DNA from: Pagrus major
Taxonomy: Eukaryota; Chordata; Actinopteri; Spariformes; Sparidae
Direction of reading: 5' to 3'
DNA: 64,000 nucleotides
Assembly (NCBI RefSeq): GCF_040436345.1
Contig: NC_133223.1
Coordinates: 5,535,847 to 5,599,846 of the forward strand
Shown: piece by piece, positions 50,343 to 63,200 of the stretch
Layout: each line of letters begins with the position of its first letter
How positions within the stretch are numbered: position 1 is the stretch's first letter
The notes under the pieces: generated by a model
Database searches by the model: none
What the model saw: only the letters and a program-made list of their open reading frames with translations
What the model was told of the DNA's origin: nothing
Program-made: the position numbers and the translations under genes

Positions 50343-50450
50343 CTGCTTTAATACACTTGTGTAATGCTATATTTATGATGTTATTGGTTAGCTCATGTAC
50401 TGTAATTAATTCTTTATAACTGATTTAATAAATAATTCAATTAAAATAAA
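50343..50450 (+). terminator. tnfaip6: tnfaip6 3' UTR and polyadenylation signals
   Basis: Two AATAAA signals lie at 50,427-50,432 and 50,445-50,450, giving a 3' UTR of only about 110-130 bases. It contains two ATTTA pentamers (50,371-50,375 and 50,423-50,427), compatible with AU-rich-element control of an inflammatory transcript. Confidence 0.75.
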
Positions 50451-51049
50451 CAAGTTCATTAAATTGTGTCGCAGTCTCATTCTTCTTACGTTCTATAAAT
50501 ATAAATATATTCACCTGTACTGAGGATATCTTTATCGACTTTCACCCTGAAAAGCTTACCATGATATTGACCATGGTGTTTTGTGAACAGGTTTTGGGTC
50601 AACACAGTTGTTTCTTTGTCTCTTAGTGTCTAATTTCTGCATCTTTCAAGTCAGACTCTTGTGTAAGTTCTGGAGGACTGAATCAAATCTAAAGCCTTAT
50701 TCACACAGGACTAGTATCACATGGGTACCTCCAGTAATTTGTATTAATTTCGGACGACATCTGTGATTTTTATCACGTGCAAATCTGCCATGTCAGTAAT
50801 TTAAGTACAACTTTCACCACATATTACCTATATTTAGCCAAACATGAGGGTCATGTGATAATGAATCCTCTGCAAATAGGCTTAGGTAGAAAATATCTGT
50901 GTTTACTACCTTTACCTTTTAAAATGTATTTTTTGTGTTCATTTGTTTAATTACATTCCAACTGCTATACAGACACAAATCTTTGTGAGACTTTGTAAAT
51001 CATAAGTTTTATTTTTCTTTTACACCTTTTAAAGTCTCTGACCAGATGG

Positions 51050-51170
51050 ATGTGGTGATTGAGGGGGTTATCGGTGTCATGTGCGATTGTGAGTGTCCGT
51101 TTGTTTGTTTGTTGGTTGGTTGATTGGTTTATCAGCAGGATTCCACAAAAACTACTGAATGGATCATTAA
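51050..51170 (+). repeat. Dispersed repeat family C, copy 2
   Basis: 'gattgagggggttatcggtg', 'agtgtccgtttgtttgttt', 'atcagcaggattccacaaaa' and 'actactgaatgg' parallel the copy at 2,342-2,530. Confidence 0.55.
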
Positions 51171-51639
51171 GATGTTCACCTTGTTCTGATGACTAATTAA
51201 CACAGTCTATCATTAATTTACACTCCATCAAAGGAAGATTGAATTGCAAGTAGGGCTGCAGGACTTAGTCAAATAAAGGGTAAAACTGCCAATTTTCCAC
51301 ATTAAAATTTGTTTACAGGTTTTGAGGAGAACTACTGCATATGTGAACAAAAGTTTTATAAAGCCTTTTGCGACTCCAGAGGAAGCCAGAGGCTATGAAA
51401 TCTGCCTCATGTGGTATCACTGTGGCTGAGTTGCATTGTGGATAACGTAGGCACCAGGTTTTGAAAAGGAAAGAGAATGTGTTAAATAAAAAAGGCGATA
51501 TCTCTTGTTCTGCTGTATCGATTTTGATCATTTGTTTTTCAGCTGTCCGTCATGAGTCCAACAGTGTTATAGGAGTGCAATGCTAGACCAGTCAATTGCT
51601 TTTTCAAAATCTGGCGCCTACATTACTACATTATCATTT

Positions 51640-51790
51640 CTCTGGTTGTAGTTTCACAAATGTAAGGATCCGCTTCTTTCCTCTATTTTCTATCATTGTA
51701 AACTGAATATCTTTGGGTTTTGGACTGCTGATTGGACATAATAAGACATTTGAGGACATCTTGCTGGGCTTTATGAAACTGTCAAGGACA
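51640..51790 (+). repeat. Dispersed repeat family B, internal piece
   Basis: 'gtaaactgaatatctttggg', 'ttttggactgctgattggac' and 'acatttgaggacatcttgc' are the body of the family, as in the 16,116 copy (which has 'gatgtcaccttgggc'). Confidence 0.6.
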
Positions 51791-52027
51791 TAAAATATAA
51801 TATTTCCACGGGAATTCATGAACAGTTAAAATGATCTCTAGTCACAGACCTAATCACAAGCATCAGATAAATAGAGTGCCAATGCATCAGGTTTCCTCAT
51901 AGTCATATCTCATACCTTCTCTGTACCTAACTGTATGTTATTTTTATTTTATTTTATTATACTTTATGTAATTCTTTTTTCGTCTGTTTACCTGTCTATT
52001 GGTTGTAATGTTTCCTCATTGCCTTTA

Positions 52028-52445
52028 TTGTCTTATTTTTTTTTATTTTTTTTTATTTATTCATATGCACAATGATAAAAAAACAAGAATTATATTTAAT
52101 AATACAAAGGCAAATAATTGTGCAGGAGAGGAAAAGAAGCCCAAAGGGCTTATATGAATTCCTCCCCCTCAATATAAAATCACTAAAACAAATTAACCAA
52201 TAGAAAAAAAAAAGAAAAAAAAAGATAAAAGAGCAAAAAAGGGAAAAAGACAAAGAAAAGACACAATAAACAAACAAACAGAGAGAGAAAAATATCCATA
52301 AAATTACAAATTCATTTCGGTTATACTAGACATGAGTATTGTTTTGCCTGGATAGAAGATACCTCACCAGACTAGTCCTAAACATTTTGTAGGATGATAT
52401 AAGCTTAAGAGACCTATCTAAAGAGTTCCAGAGTTGGGGGCCATT
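52028..52445. repeat. A-rich dispersed repeat
   Basis: 'gaggaaaagaagcccaaagg', 'gcttatatgaattcctcccc' and 'agagttccagagttgggggc' are features of a repeat that I recognise loosely from fish genomes, with a long A-rich tract in between. The class is unknown. Confidence 0.35.
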
Positions 52446-52504
52446 ACTAAAACACTTTAAATTGTTGTTGCTGTTGCTTTCAGTGTCCATGTGATGTTTT
52501 CCTT

Positions 52505-52600
52505 ATAAGGTAAAGTGGGCGGACCTGAATGTGACGTACGCAGGGTCAAAGGTAATTTTGTACGTCGGCGTGGTGGTTTGGCGCCAGCAATTTCGCGGGG
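52505..52600 (+). promoter_or_regulatory. rif1: rif1 core promoter region
   Basis: It is CpG-containing, unlike its surroundings. There is a GC box GGGCGG (52,517-52,522), a CRE-like TGACGTA (52,532-52,538) and an E2F-like TTTGGCGCC (52,577-52,585). There is no TATA box. An E2F site suits a gene acting at S phase; that link is inference. Confidence 0.6.
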
Positions 52601-52749
52601 TAACAGCACAAGGAAGAGCGCAACAGGACAAGGAAGCTGAAATATTGAACACAAAGCTGTGCTGCAGAGTTACAAACATCATAAAGTGCAGTGCGCGGCC
52701 GCTGTGTGTGTGTCATTACTGCTTCTCGCATTTCGTCCTGAACTCCGAG
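52590..52749 (+). other. rif1: Probable rif1 non-coding exon 1
   Basis: A strong donor, 'ctccgag|gtgagc', ends at 52,749, downstream of the promoter motifs. The 5' end is arbitrary because the start site cannot be read from sequence. It contains no coding similarity to RIF1. Confidence 0.45.
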
Positions 52750-53353
52750 GTGAGCAGCCAGTGTGGTCAGCGGTGGGTGCTGTGTGTGTTGTGTCTAACA
52801 AGCACGTAAATACCTGTTCGTTAGCCCTTTTAATTAGCTTGTCGGTGGGGCTAAATGAGCCCCTTGCCGTGGACAGGTGAGCCAGGGGGTGAGGCAGTGT
52901 CACCGTGGTGTTAGTAGCCGTGGGGTCCACTGTGACTGTGAGCATGAAACTTTGCTAGCTACAGGCTCTGCATGCAGGCTGCTAACGCTGCTAACTAGTT
53001 AAAGCTACTTAACATTAGCAGGCTGCTTGCTACATCAGCGCTGTCCAACAAACTGTATTCAAATGTTTGGTCCATGAGTTGTAACACTTCTGAAGTCCTG
53101 ACCTGTCGAGTGTATTCAGTAAGTTCATGGTGTTATCTACAGCAGGACACTGACGGACTTGTTTTGGTGCCTCTGGGTGTTGAGAGGAAGTTGCTAAATA
53201 GGACTGCTGGCCTCTGGTAGCATCCAGCACACACAGTGATCCCGTCAAATGATCTTAAAGAGACGGTGTTTACATTAGCAGCTCATCCTAACGTGTTTAC
53301 ACACGTTTGGATGGTGTTTATAACCTTTGTCCTCATTCATCCTATGTCTACAG

Positions 53354-53402
53354 CTCTGGATACAGTGGAGGGTGAACGCAGCTCGACATAAAGCTCACTG
53401 AG
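53354..53402 (+). other. rif1: Possible rif1 5' UTR exon
   Basis: The acceptor 'ctatgtctacag' and the donor 'ctgag|gtatgt' bound a 49-bp segment without ATG, between exon 1 and the first coding exon. It may be an alternative or constitutive leader exon. Confidence 0.35.
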
Positions 53403-54166
53403 GTATGTCCTCGCATCTGTTCTCTATCCCTGCTAATATACTCATTATGCCAGAGGTGGCTATGGTGTATATCTCAGTCAGTTGAGTAAAACGGGTGAAA
53501 ACCACAGAATATTTTAAGTAGACAAAATCAGGCTTGATCATCAAATATGGGCCACACACATCAGTGTTTACATCAGGCCTGCACCAGTGCATACCTACAC
53601 TACACATGTGATGGCTGTGAGTTTCTGTCCCTGTAGTCCTTCTGTGAAACTTTTTAAAATATGTTTTATGGTTTAACTACAAGTGAACACAATCATATAT
53701 GCATCTTTTTAAGTGTGATCAAGTTGCTTAATTTTTGTAGTCAACAGGCTGTTACGTCAAGCCTTGTGTTCAGAGTTGCTCTTCTTTTTATCATGTGAGG
53801 TGTTAATGCTTTTTATATGTCCATGCTAGTGATCTAAATCTGAAACTTTATTGAGTGACTCTTTGGTAATGTTAGCTGACCCGAGATGGCACTTTCAACA
53901 CTTAGTTTCACAGTAAAGGCCTACAACTGTCTTCACATTTAAGGGGCTCTATGTAACAATTTGTAGTAATTTACATCTATTGATGATTTTTAAAGGCCAT
54001 ATGTGAGCAGATTGTAACTTGACATGAGACTTCCTGGGAGTGCTCCCGCAAAGCCTGCAAGACTCAGTCATAATCCCTTTTTTTCCAAAATGGCTCCTGT
54101 CCTTTCTTTTTCTAACTCTGCTTTCTATGTCTCTCTTGTTAAAAGGCCTTGAGGAGGTGAGTTATA

Positions 54167-54282
54167 ATGATGGCGACGGCGGAGCGTCCGAGCAGCTCCA
54201 GCTTTCTCCCCCTGCTGGAGTCTCTGGAAGACAGCGCTGCTGAGCAATCGGAACAGACGGATGCCTACCTCACTATCGCCAA
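54167..54282 (+). CDS. rif1: rif1 coding exon 1 (residues 1-39)
   Basis: It reads MMATAERPSSSSFLPLLESL, then EDSAAEQSEQTDAYLTIA. The LxPLLExLED and QTDAYLT blocks match the vertebrate RIF1 N-terminus. The exon probably begins at 54,146 (acceptor 'tctcttgttaaaag'). A perfect unused donor, AG|GTGAGT, lies at 54,155-54,162, just before the ATG. Confidence 0.9.
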
Positions 54283-57200
54283 GTATGTTACTACTTCTAG
54301 TCGGTGACGGTGTCGCCTCTCTAGAATATGAGTTAGAAAATAATTTTTCTTTGTCCTTTTGCAGCCGACTCAGTGGAGAGGAAAGTCGACAGTTCCTCCC
54401 TGCAGTTGAAAAGCACTTTTCTCGTTTGGGTAAAGCCACCTTGGTGAGTCTTTCGCACATCTTTGATACACATAAAGCTGGAGGAACCTCTGAATCTCCC
54501 ATATTTATATTGAAGCGCTTGATTTCTATGATACTTAATTCTGTCCTTGTCTCATGTTGTTTCCAGGCTCACATAACCAGTCCAAATGCAGAGCTGAGCC
54601 AAGCTGCCTTGCAAGCTTTAGGGTTTTGTGTTTACCATTCTCGCGTTGTCTCTGGACTGCCTGGTACATTAATTTACATATTCTATACATCAGAGTTTCA
54701 GATGTGAGCTGCTGTGATTCAATTCTGTGAAAATGTTACTGTTGCTGAAGGTGATTTGTCTCTTGTTATTTATCCAGAAACTTTTCTAGCAGAAATACTA
54801 TCAGCACTTTGCTCCCTGGTGGTGAAGTCGACGGATAAGAACACATGCGCCAGAGCATTATGGGTCATCTCCAAACAGAGCTTTCCTCAAGATATGGTTG
54901 CCAAAAAAGTGAGCATTAGCTGAGATTTTAAGCAGAGGCACAACTGAAAATGAGGCAGTTGTAGTGCTTTTTTTGTTTTAAGGGTAAATGGTGTCATGAT
55001 ACTGGTGTTACTTCACTCACTCAGGTGTCGTCTATACTAGACACACTGGAGAGTGTGTGGAGCAGAGAGGACATCCAGTCTGTGGTAATGGAGCACGAGG
55101 CCTTAAATGTTGTCATCAGGTAAGAGAACAATAGGTTATTTTCATTGGTGTGGCATGATATTGTATGTCTCTTGTTAAAGGTTTAGGTAATTTTAAAACT
55201 CTCTTTGGTAATAACCTGTAGCAACGTCATGTCTTCCACAAGCTGGAAAGTTTATTTTTGTTTCTGTCTGATCATATGATCTGAAATGGTAGTTGGACAG
55301 CAGTTGCCTTTTTCCCTGAATGATGATGTTTTATCTCATAGAAGTGTACTGATTGATGTGAGTGGTGGTAGCCTTTATTTCCACCGAGGCCCATTTCTGC
55401 TTTAGAATACTGCAGTTGTGTTGGTATAATGTTTGTAAATGGTTAAAAAAATCATCAAATTTTTTTCTGGTATTTATAGAATGCTGGAGCAAGTGCCGGC
55501 CCAAATGGGTGATGGAGCGGTACGGTGGGCGAAGCTCATCATCCCGCTGGTGGTCCACTCTGCCTCCAAGGTGCGTCTACGGGCCGCAGCAGCCATGGAG
55601 TTGGGTATGCCTCTTCTCCTGGAGAAACAGGTGGAGGTGGCTGCCATCATTGAACCGATGATGTCCACAGTGAGTATCTTTGTGTGTCAGAGCCTATGTC
55701 CATAATGGTGACTCAATGGAAATGCAGTGAAAGTAAGCACTGCACCACAGGACTGGGAATATTTTGTCCCAATGTTTAAGCAGCATCAGATCTTGACTGG
55801 TTACATTTTTGATAATCATAAAGATCTATGAATATTCAAGATGCAAGATTAAAGTGCAGCACTAATTGCCAACCTTTGTTGTATTGAACACCTGCCAAAA
55901 TGAAAATGAGTTGAGCAGTGCAACTAACTGCTGACATGCCTCTATTTGTCTTCCCAGAAACTGATCCCAGAGCTCCAGAAGCTTTTCATGTCCAAGAATG
56001 AAACCAATGTCCTGAAGCTGTGGCCCTTATTTGTGAAACTACTCGGGAAGGTAATTATGTCTGCATGTTCTCTCTCTGAAATATAGCTGGGTAACTGATG
56101 GCCGAACGTGTCCCATGTAGAAACACAGGCCATTGCATCACAATATCAATAATGTCTATTGAGGAATAGGAATGCTAGTGAGGTACATTAGGCAGAAAAG
56201 CATCAGGGGTTTGTCAGTCTGATAGTGTTCAGTCTGCTAAACAGATCCTTCACTCATCAAATAAAGAGAAATGTCCCATACTTCAATCTACAAAACAACG
56301 TTACAGGACCAAACAACAGTAATGTGCTAACTGGTAGTGTCATTGGCAACTTATATGAGGAAAAAATACCGCAGTTATACATGGAAAAGTGTCTGTCATC
56401 CTGTCTTTAAGGTGCTTTTTGGTTCAGTGTGAACAAACAAAGGCGGTGTAAAGGCGAGCCTTCATTGCGGCGATAATGTCGAGTCTCTCTGTGAAAAGGG
56501 CTAGTCTTTAGTAGATGCACCTTTTGGCCTCAATCACAGCACTCAGTCTTTGTGGATCGGTCTGAATCATTCTTGCACATCTGGACACTGCGATTTTACT
56601 CCATTCTTCTTTGCAATACGGCTGGAGCTCTGTCAGGTTGCATGGCGATCGGCTGTGAACAGCCTTTTTGAAATCTAGCCACAAATTCTCTATTGGATTG
56701 AGGTCTGGACTTTGACTCGGCCACGGTCTTTACACCCTTTCTGTGTAACTTTTGCTGTATGCTTCGGATCATTGTCTTGCTGGAAAATAAATCTTCTCCT
56801 AAGTTGTAGTTCTCTTGCAGACTGAATCAGGTTGTCATCCAGGATTTCCCTATATTTTGCTGCATTCATTTTACCCTCTACCTTTACAAGCATTCCAGGG
56901 CCTGCTGCTGAGCAGCATCCTCACAGCATGATGCTGCCACCACCAGGCTTCACGGTGGGGATGGTGTGTTTGTGGTGATGTGCAGTGTTTGGTGTTCACC
57001 AAACATAGTGTCTAGTCTGATGGCCAAAAAGCTCCATTTTGGTCTCATCAGACAAAAGTACCTTCTTGTAGTTGACCTTGGAGTCTCCCACATGCCTTTG
57101 GATGAACTCTAGTTGAGATTAAATGAGCTTTCTTCAACAGTGGCTTTCTCTTTGCCACTCTCCCATAAAGCTTTGACTGGTGAAGAACTAGAGCAGTTGT

Positions 57201-60200
57201 TGTATGCAGAGTCTCTCCCATCTGAGCTGCTGAAGCTTTTAACTTGTTTAGAGTAGTCATAGGTGTCTTGGTGGCCTCCCTCACTAGTCTCCTTCTTGCA
57301 CGGTCACTCAGTTTGTGAGGACGGCCTGCTCTACACATGTGCCATATTCCTTCCATTTATTAATGATGGATTTAACTGAACTTGGGGGATGTTCAGAGAC
57401 TTTGAAATGGTTTTGTATCCATCCCCCGACTTATACTTTTCAATAACCTTTTCATGGAGTTGCTTGGGCTGTTCTTTTGTCTTCATGATGTAATTGTGGC
57501 CAGGAATATAGATTAATACTGACTGGACCTTCAGACACAGGTGTCTTTTATACTACAATCACTTGAGACACATTCACTGCGCTCAGGTGATCTCCATTTC
57601 ACTAATTGTGAGACTATTGGCACCAATTGGCTGGTCCTCTGTGAAATTAGGTCAGTTAATTTAAAGGGGGTGAATACTTCACCTAATGCAATCACCTATT
57701 TTACATTATATATTTTTAATTAATTCACATTACTTTGTAGAAATCTTTTTTCACTTTGCCAGTAAAGAGTTTTTTTTGTATATTTTTTTGTATGTTGACA
57801 ATGATTCCATTTATAAAAGCGATGAAATGGGAAAACAATTAAGGGGGTGAATACTTTTTATAGGACTGTATATGCAGAACTTTCTACATCAGAGAATCAT
57901 TATCTTAAGTTTAGACTGACTGACTGAAAGTTCTCATGGTCTGTATTTGCAAAGGACATCTTTTTCAGACGGATATAAATGTATTTCCTACAGTTGTTGC
58001 ACAGAGGAGGCCCCTTCATCAACTCTCTCCTACATCTGGAGGAACTTGGTTTCCGTAGCTCCTCTCCCACCATCAAGAAGATTGCCTTCATTGCCTGGAA
58101 AAGCCTCATAGACAACTTTGCCCTCAATCCAGGTAAGCCACAGACTCTCATCCCTGTTTTTTATTTTTCCCTTGGACTAATCCAGTTTTTAAACTCTAAA
58201 CTTTAGCAACGCACAGGGACCATGGCTGACTTTTGTTTTCTTCTGTCTCTCCTGAAGACATCCTGTGCAGCAGCAAACGTATGAAGCTCCTCATGCAGCC
58301 CCTCTCATCCATCAACGTCAGGACGGAAGCCCTGCTGCTCACCAAGGTGGAGGTCTGGTGGTACCTGGTGGTCCAACTCGGGCCAAACCTGTCCCCTAAC
58401 TTTGATCAGGTTAGACACGACTCTTTTTCTCTCAACCACTGTAACGTCTTACTCACCTGTCCCAGCCAGTCCGTACCAGTAAAAACAAGATGTAGATGTC
58501 TATTAAGGAAAAACGTTATGGGGTGAGTGAACAGTATTTGTCTCTCTCCAGGTGTCTGTCCCTCTGCTCCAGTGCACCATTGGATCTGACTCCTCCTCAG
58601 TGCCAGGCACCCCTTCTAGAGCTGTCAGTCAAAATGGTGCTGCTACACCTGCCACACCCAAGACTGGTATGTTTATACACCCACCTCCCTCCACCCAGGC
58701 CTATCAGTCTCCTACAGTGTGTGATGCATTAGACCAGCAAACAGAGACTGAAGTTGCAGTAGAGTGAGAAAGGACATGGAGTCTGTAATTTGTAGTTTCT
58801 TTTCCTCCCGTTGCAGGCCCTGCAGGCTTCAACAGCCCAGCCAATACGTCTCGGATGAGCCTGAACTCCAGCGTCCAGATGCCCACCACCTTCCCCTCCA
58901 TCCAGCTGCTGGGCCTGGAGATGTTGCTTCACTATTTTCTGGGACCAGAGGTTATCGCCTCAGCAGCAAAGAACAAACTCATCCTGAGTCTTGGTGAGTG
59001 AATGTTTTATGAAGTAAATAAATGAAGAGCATTGCAGTTGTAGTCGGGCTTATCAAACAAGGTTGCCCAAAAAAACAGACAACCAGGGCAGTAAAGTTGG
59101 ACCAAAACAGTGTTTATTCTGCCTGTCCTACATTACTAATTAACAAGCAGTAAATGGGTGGGAAACATTCTGATTAGCCTTTTTCTAGATGTCTGAATCA
59201 CAGTCCATATCTTAGAATTTTTGTTGGGAAGTGATGAAGAAAAAAAAAGAACAAAATTCCCCAAAATGATGTGACAACGAATGAAAATTATTTGTCACCA
59301 TTTACTGCATTTTAATTATAACATGTTTCTTATGAACAAAATTGTCTTTTCTCTCCAGAGCCCTTGAACCACCCACTCCTTTCTGGTGCCTCCTCTTTCA
59401 CTAAACATGCTGCTGTGCTCACCTCCAACATCAGAGATGGATTCACCAACATTGGCAAAGAAGCTCCAGGTAAACAACAGCTTTACATGACTGAGCTGAT
59501 TTAAATTAATCACATTCTCTCTTCAGTCGTATAAGTGAGATTTCCTGTCTCTGAAGTCTAGATTTTATAGTTTGTAAATAGTTAAATGGGTTCCCCTCTC
59601 CACCGCCTCCAGTCAGCATTTGGCAGAATGTCTGTCATTGTTAATCGAGACAATTTTATTCTCAAGGCCTCCAGATAAACTGTAGGAGGCCATGCTGGCG
59701 TAAATGCTCAGAGGTCACAAATATGGAAACAGCTGTTGTTGACTATTTGAAGTCTTGAAGTTATTTAACAAGACCTAAGCAGTACTGACAAAATATCATG
59801 GAGCCCTAGCACTAAGGTAACCTGGTTGTTGTTGACTTTTCTGCAGTTACTTCTTAGCGGGCATTCAGAGCAAAAACAGCCCTGCATTAAATCAGTGCAT
59901 GGGGCTGTGTTGGTGAGGACATTTTGTTTATGGTACCTGTGGGTCACAGAAGAACACAGCACAAAACAAAACGCATGTTCTACAGGATTTAACAAATCTG
60001 GAAAGTTACCACGGCGCAACTATTTTATCGTCTGTCATGATTATTCTGAAATAAACAGGAAATACAGTAGTTGTGCTACAAAGTAGCACCTTGCTGCATA
60101 CCGACGAAAATTAATCCTGGTTCAAGGTTGTTTTTTTTCTCCAATTTCATTTGTTACACAGTGTTGGACTTAATGTGGTGTAACCTGATATAAATAAGAA

Positions 60201-63200
60201 ACTACGTTTCTTTTAATTATTATTAATCTTTTTTTTTAATACAAGAGTTATGCCTCACAAAAGCATCAGACACTGTCTTTGTGACAGCACTGTGGAGGAA
60301 TGAGAGGAAGCATTATGACTCGAGGCCACTTCTTCTTGAATCCAATGTCTTAAGTATGTTAGTCCCCATAAAACACCTGTTCATATGACTGAAAGTATGC
60401 AAGTTTGGGTTTAAAATTAAGTTTACTGATTGCTGAACAGCTGAATATAAAACATGTTTTACAGTAACAAAGTTATTTCAGTGCACATTCACACTCCTGC
60501 TTTAGCAGCTCTAACCTGCTGTCTTTAGTTCATGTAACAGTTACGGTTCCACCTGCTCTGCTCCTCCTGCAGGATCTCTGTTGGCTGTCCTATGGACCAG
60601 TCTTGTCCGTTGTGTCAACTCAACTATAGAGTCTGGTAGGTACTTGGATGTTAAGTTGTCTTGATGGCAATAAGTCTGGATTGTTTGCATGTGACAGGAA
60701 GAGCACTACTAAATAATTGCAAATGAATGTGGGGCTCATTTGTTCCATATTTTTTGAAAATAAAATCTTATCTATTCATCTCTCCAGTCCAGTCAGTAAT
60801 TATGTATGTTATGTCCTTTATAAAGGGTTCATCAGATCTCCAAAGGTAGATTTAGAATCAGACTCCTCCATTAAAGCTCTCCCTGTTTACTAATTTTCTT
60901 ACTCAGCATTTTGTTTGTAGAGCAGTAAACACAGAGGTGCTTTCTGTTTTTGATCCACTTGCAACATTGCTAATTTTGAAACATGCTATCATAATGTACT
61001 GTTATATTTGACAAGAGGATGGCAAAACCTTTTTTAATTTTACTTTTTTAAATAATAATAAAGACATTTGCATGGTATTGGTTTTATTGGTGTGGCGTTA
61101 ATGTCCACTATCACTAATTACTTGCAAATTACAGTGATGAAATGATGGGACCAATAAAATTGGTCCTAAAGAATGACATTCCTGCTGCTTTTTATTAATA
61201 GATAACCATTTCAACTGTCATTGTGGCTGCTTCTCAACATGGTGGGCTCTTAAAGTTGTGGGTCCCGCCTCGTAGCTCCACATAGAGCACATTGATGGGT
61301 CTGGGCTCTGTCTTTTGAGAGGAGGATTAGTGAGACCTCATCCTCTCCTTCTGCCCGACTCACTCACTGTCATCAGTTTAAGTCTAAGCATTCAGAGCCT
61401 TGTGTTCTGGACTGCTGTGAAGAGAGAGAAACACTGAGGGGTCTGTCCCCAATGATGAATCTCTTCTCTTAAATTAGACACACTTCCTACTATCAAGCAA
61501 AACCTAAAAATATTTTTGAAAAGTTGTTTTTTTTTCCTCCCATGCCCCTGTTTGCATTTGACATTCTGTTTTGAGCTGAATCTCATCCTTGACTGTCAAC
61601 AGGCAGTAAGAAGGACCGTCAGGGCTGTGAGGTTCTGACTCTGATGCTTCAGGCTCTGCAGAGCATTGTCACCTCTGAAGCTCTGCCTGCAGACAAAGTC
61701 CTGGTAAGACAGAGATCCAAACTATCTTTGTTTCTTCATTATGTTTTAGTTTCAGTGATTCTTAAGTGTCCTTGACCTGCAACTTTAAACTGACTGTGAT
61801 TCGAATATCTTTGAAATGTATTGCTCAGCTGCAGTTTTTAGAAGACGACGTGGATAAAATGGCTGTAATCTAAATGTCTCTGCTCCATTTAACTGTTGAA
61901 TCTTTGACCTCAGATTCTCTTCGAGGCCACAGTGAAAGGTATTCCCCAGAGAGTTCTTGGCTCTGCCTCCTATCAAGTGGGCAAGATGGATGTGCTTAAT
62001 GTGAGTTTGACTTGGTCCACTTTTTTTAAAAGTAGTTCAGTATTCATGGGAATGCTCATAAAGAGGATTGGTTCAACTCTGTATTTCATTCCTCAGGGGA
62101 CACCAGCTCTGTTCCTCATTCTTCTCCTCTACAACAGCAGCATGCTCGCAGCATACATAGAGGATGAGAGGTTGGTCTATTGTTCAATATTAATTTATTT
62201 ACATAAGATGTCAGCTTAATTTGTGCTCACACCTATAGTTTACTTTGGTCTTAGTCTAGACCAAAGCAAACAAAATCCCTGGTTGCCTTTTTAGTTGAAG
62301 TCTGAGGAGGGTACACACAGACCTGTAAAAATCAAGCCTGCTATGCTGACGGTTAACACATTCATAAAACAGTTTTGTTAAATGTTCATCCTGCATGATC
62401 CCTGCTCCGGACCTGTAGGTGGAAAAAAAACTCTTTGGTCTGGTGACTGACAGCAAGTTGTGTAACTTTTAAAGTGCTCTTAATTTCAGACACTTGAGAT
62501 TTTAGATATCTAAGCACACGTGACAAATAAATAAAAACTTTGGTGTTTTCAGATTTGATCTGCACAATTAATCAAAATATCATTGAAATCACAATATGGT
62601 CAAGTGCAATATCCAAATTGCAGAAGGTAAAAATGTGTGACAAACAGCTTTATAATGAAGTGCTGTCGTGCTGCAGAGACGTGCTGGCCTACAAATCTCC
62701 GGATGTAAGAAAACATGTTTGCTTGGTACAGACTCCAAAAATTGTCACACCTTCATAGTAAAATGAGTTTTTCAGTCAAAATGACAATTGTGATGTAAAA
62801 AGATCATTCCTGCTAAACATGAAAAGTATCACAAGATTTGACTGTTAAAATAATTGCAATGTTTATTTATTTATTTTTCTTTTACAATATTCTACAGCCG
62901 CAGTTCAATTATTTATCCACTACTACCACCTGGTATGACACATGGTTTGTTATTATGGTTACTAGTCCTTTTTTTAATCAGTTTTCCTATAGAATAATGA
63001 AGTGATGTTTAAAGTACCAGTTAATGTACAGTACTGATGCAGTATTTAACCTGAGTAGAGTGTTGTTCCCATGGATGTTGGTTTGGTGCCCTCTAGTAGT
63101 GCAAATGTAAGCTGCAGATATCTGTGGCCTTCAAATATGCCCTTTTTCTGGTTAAAAAAATAGTTAATAGTCTTGTGCATTGGAGCTTCTTGATTTATGA

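Larger units (their letters stand above)
50451..52500. other. Intergenic region tnfaip6 to rif1
   Basis: This 2-kb spacer is largely repeat-derived: a family C piece (51,050-51,170), a family B piece (51,640-51,790) and an A/T-rich repeat (52,028-52,445). I see no exon. The two genes are tandem, tail to head. Confidence 0.65.

Noticed and set aside
54261..54707. 148-codon + strand frame over the first rif1 introns
   Set aside because: It reads through introns; only pieces of it coincide with true exons, and not all in the rif1 frame.
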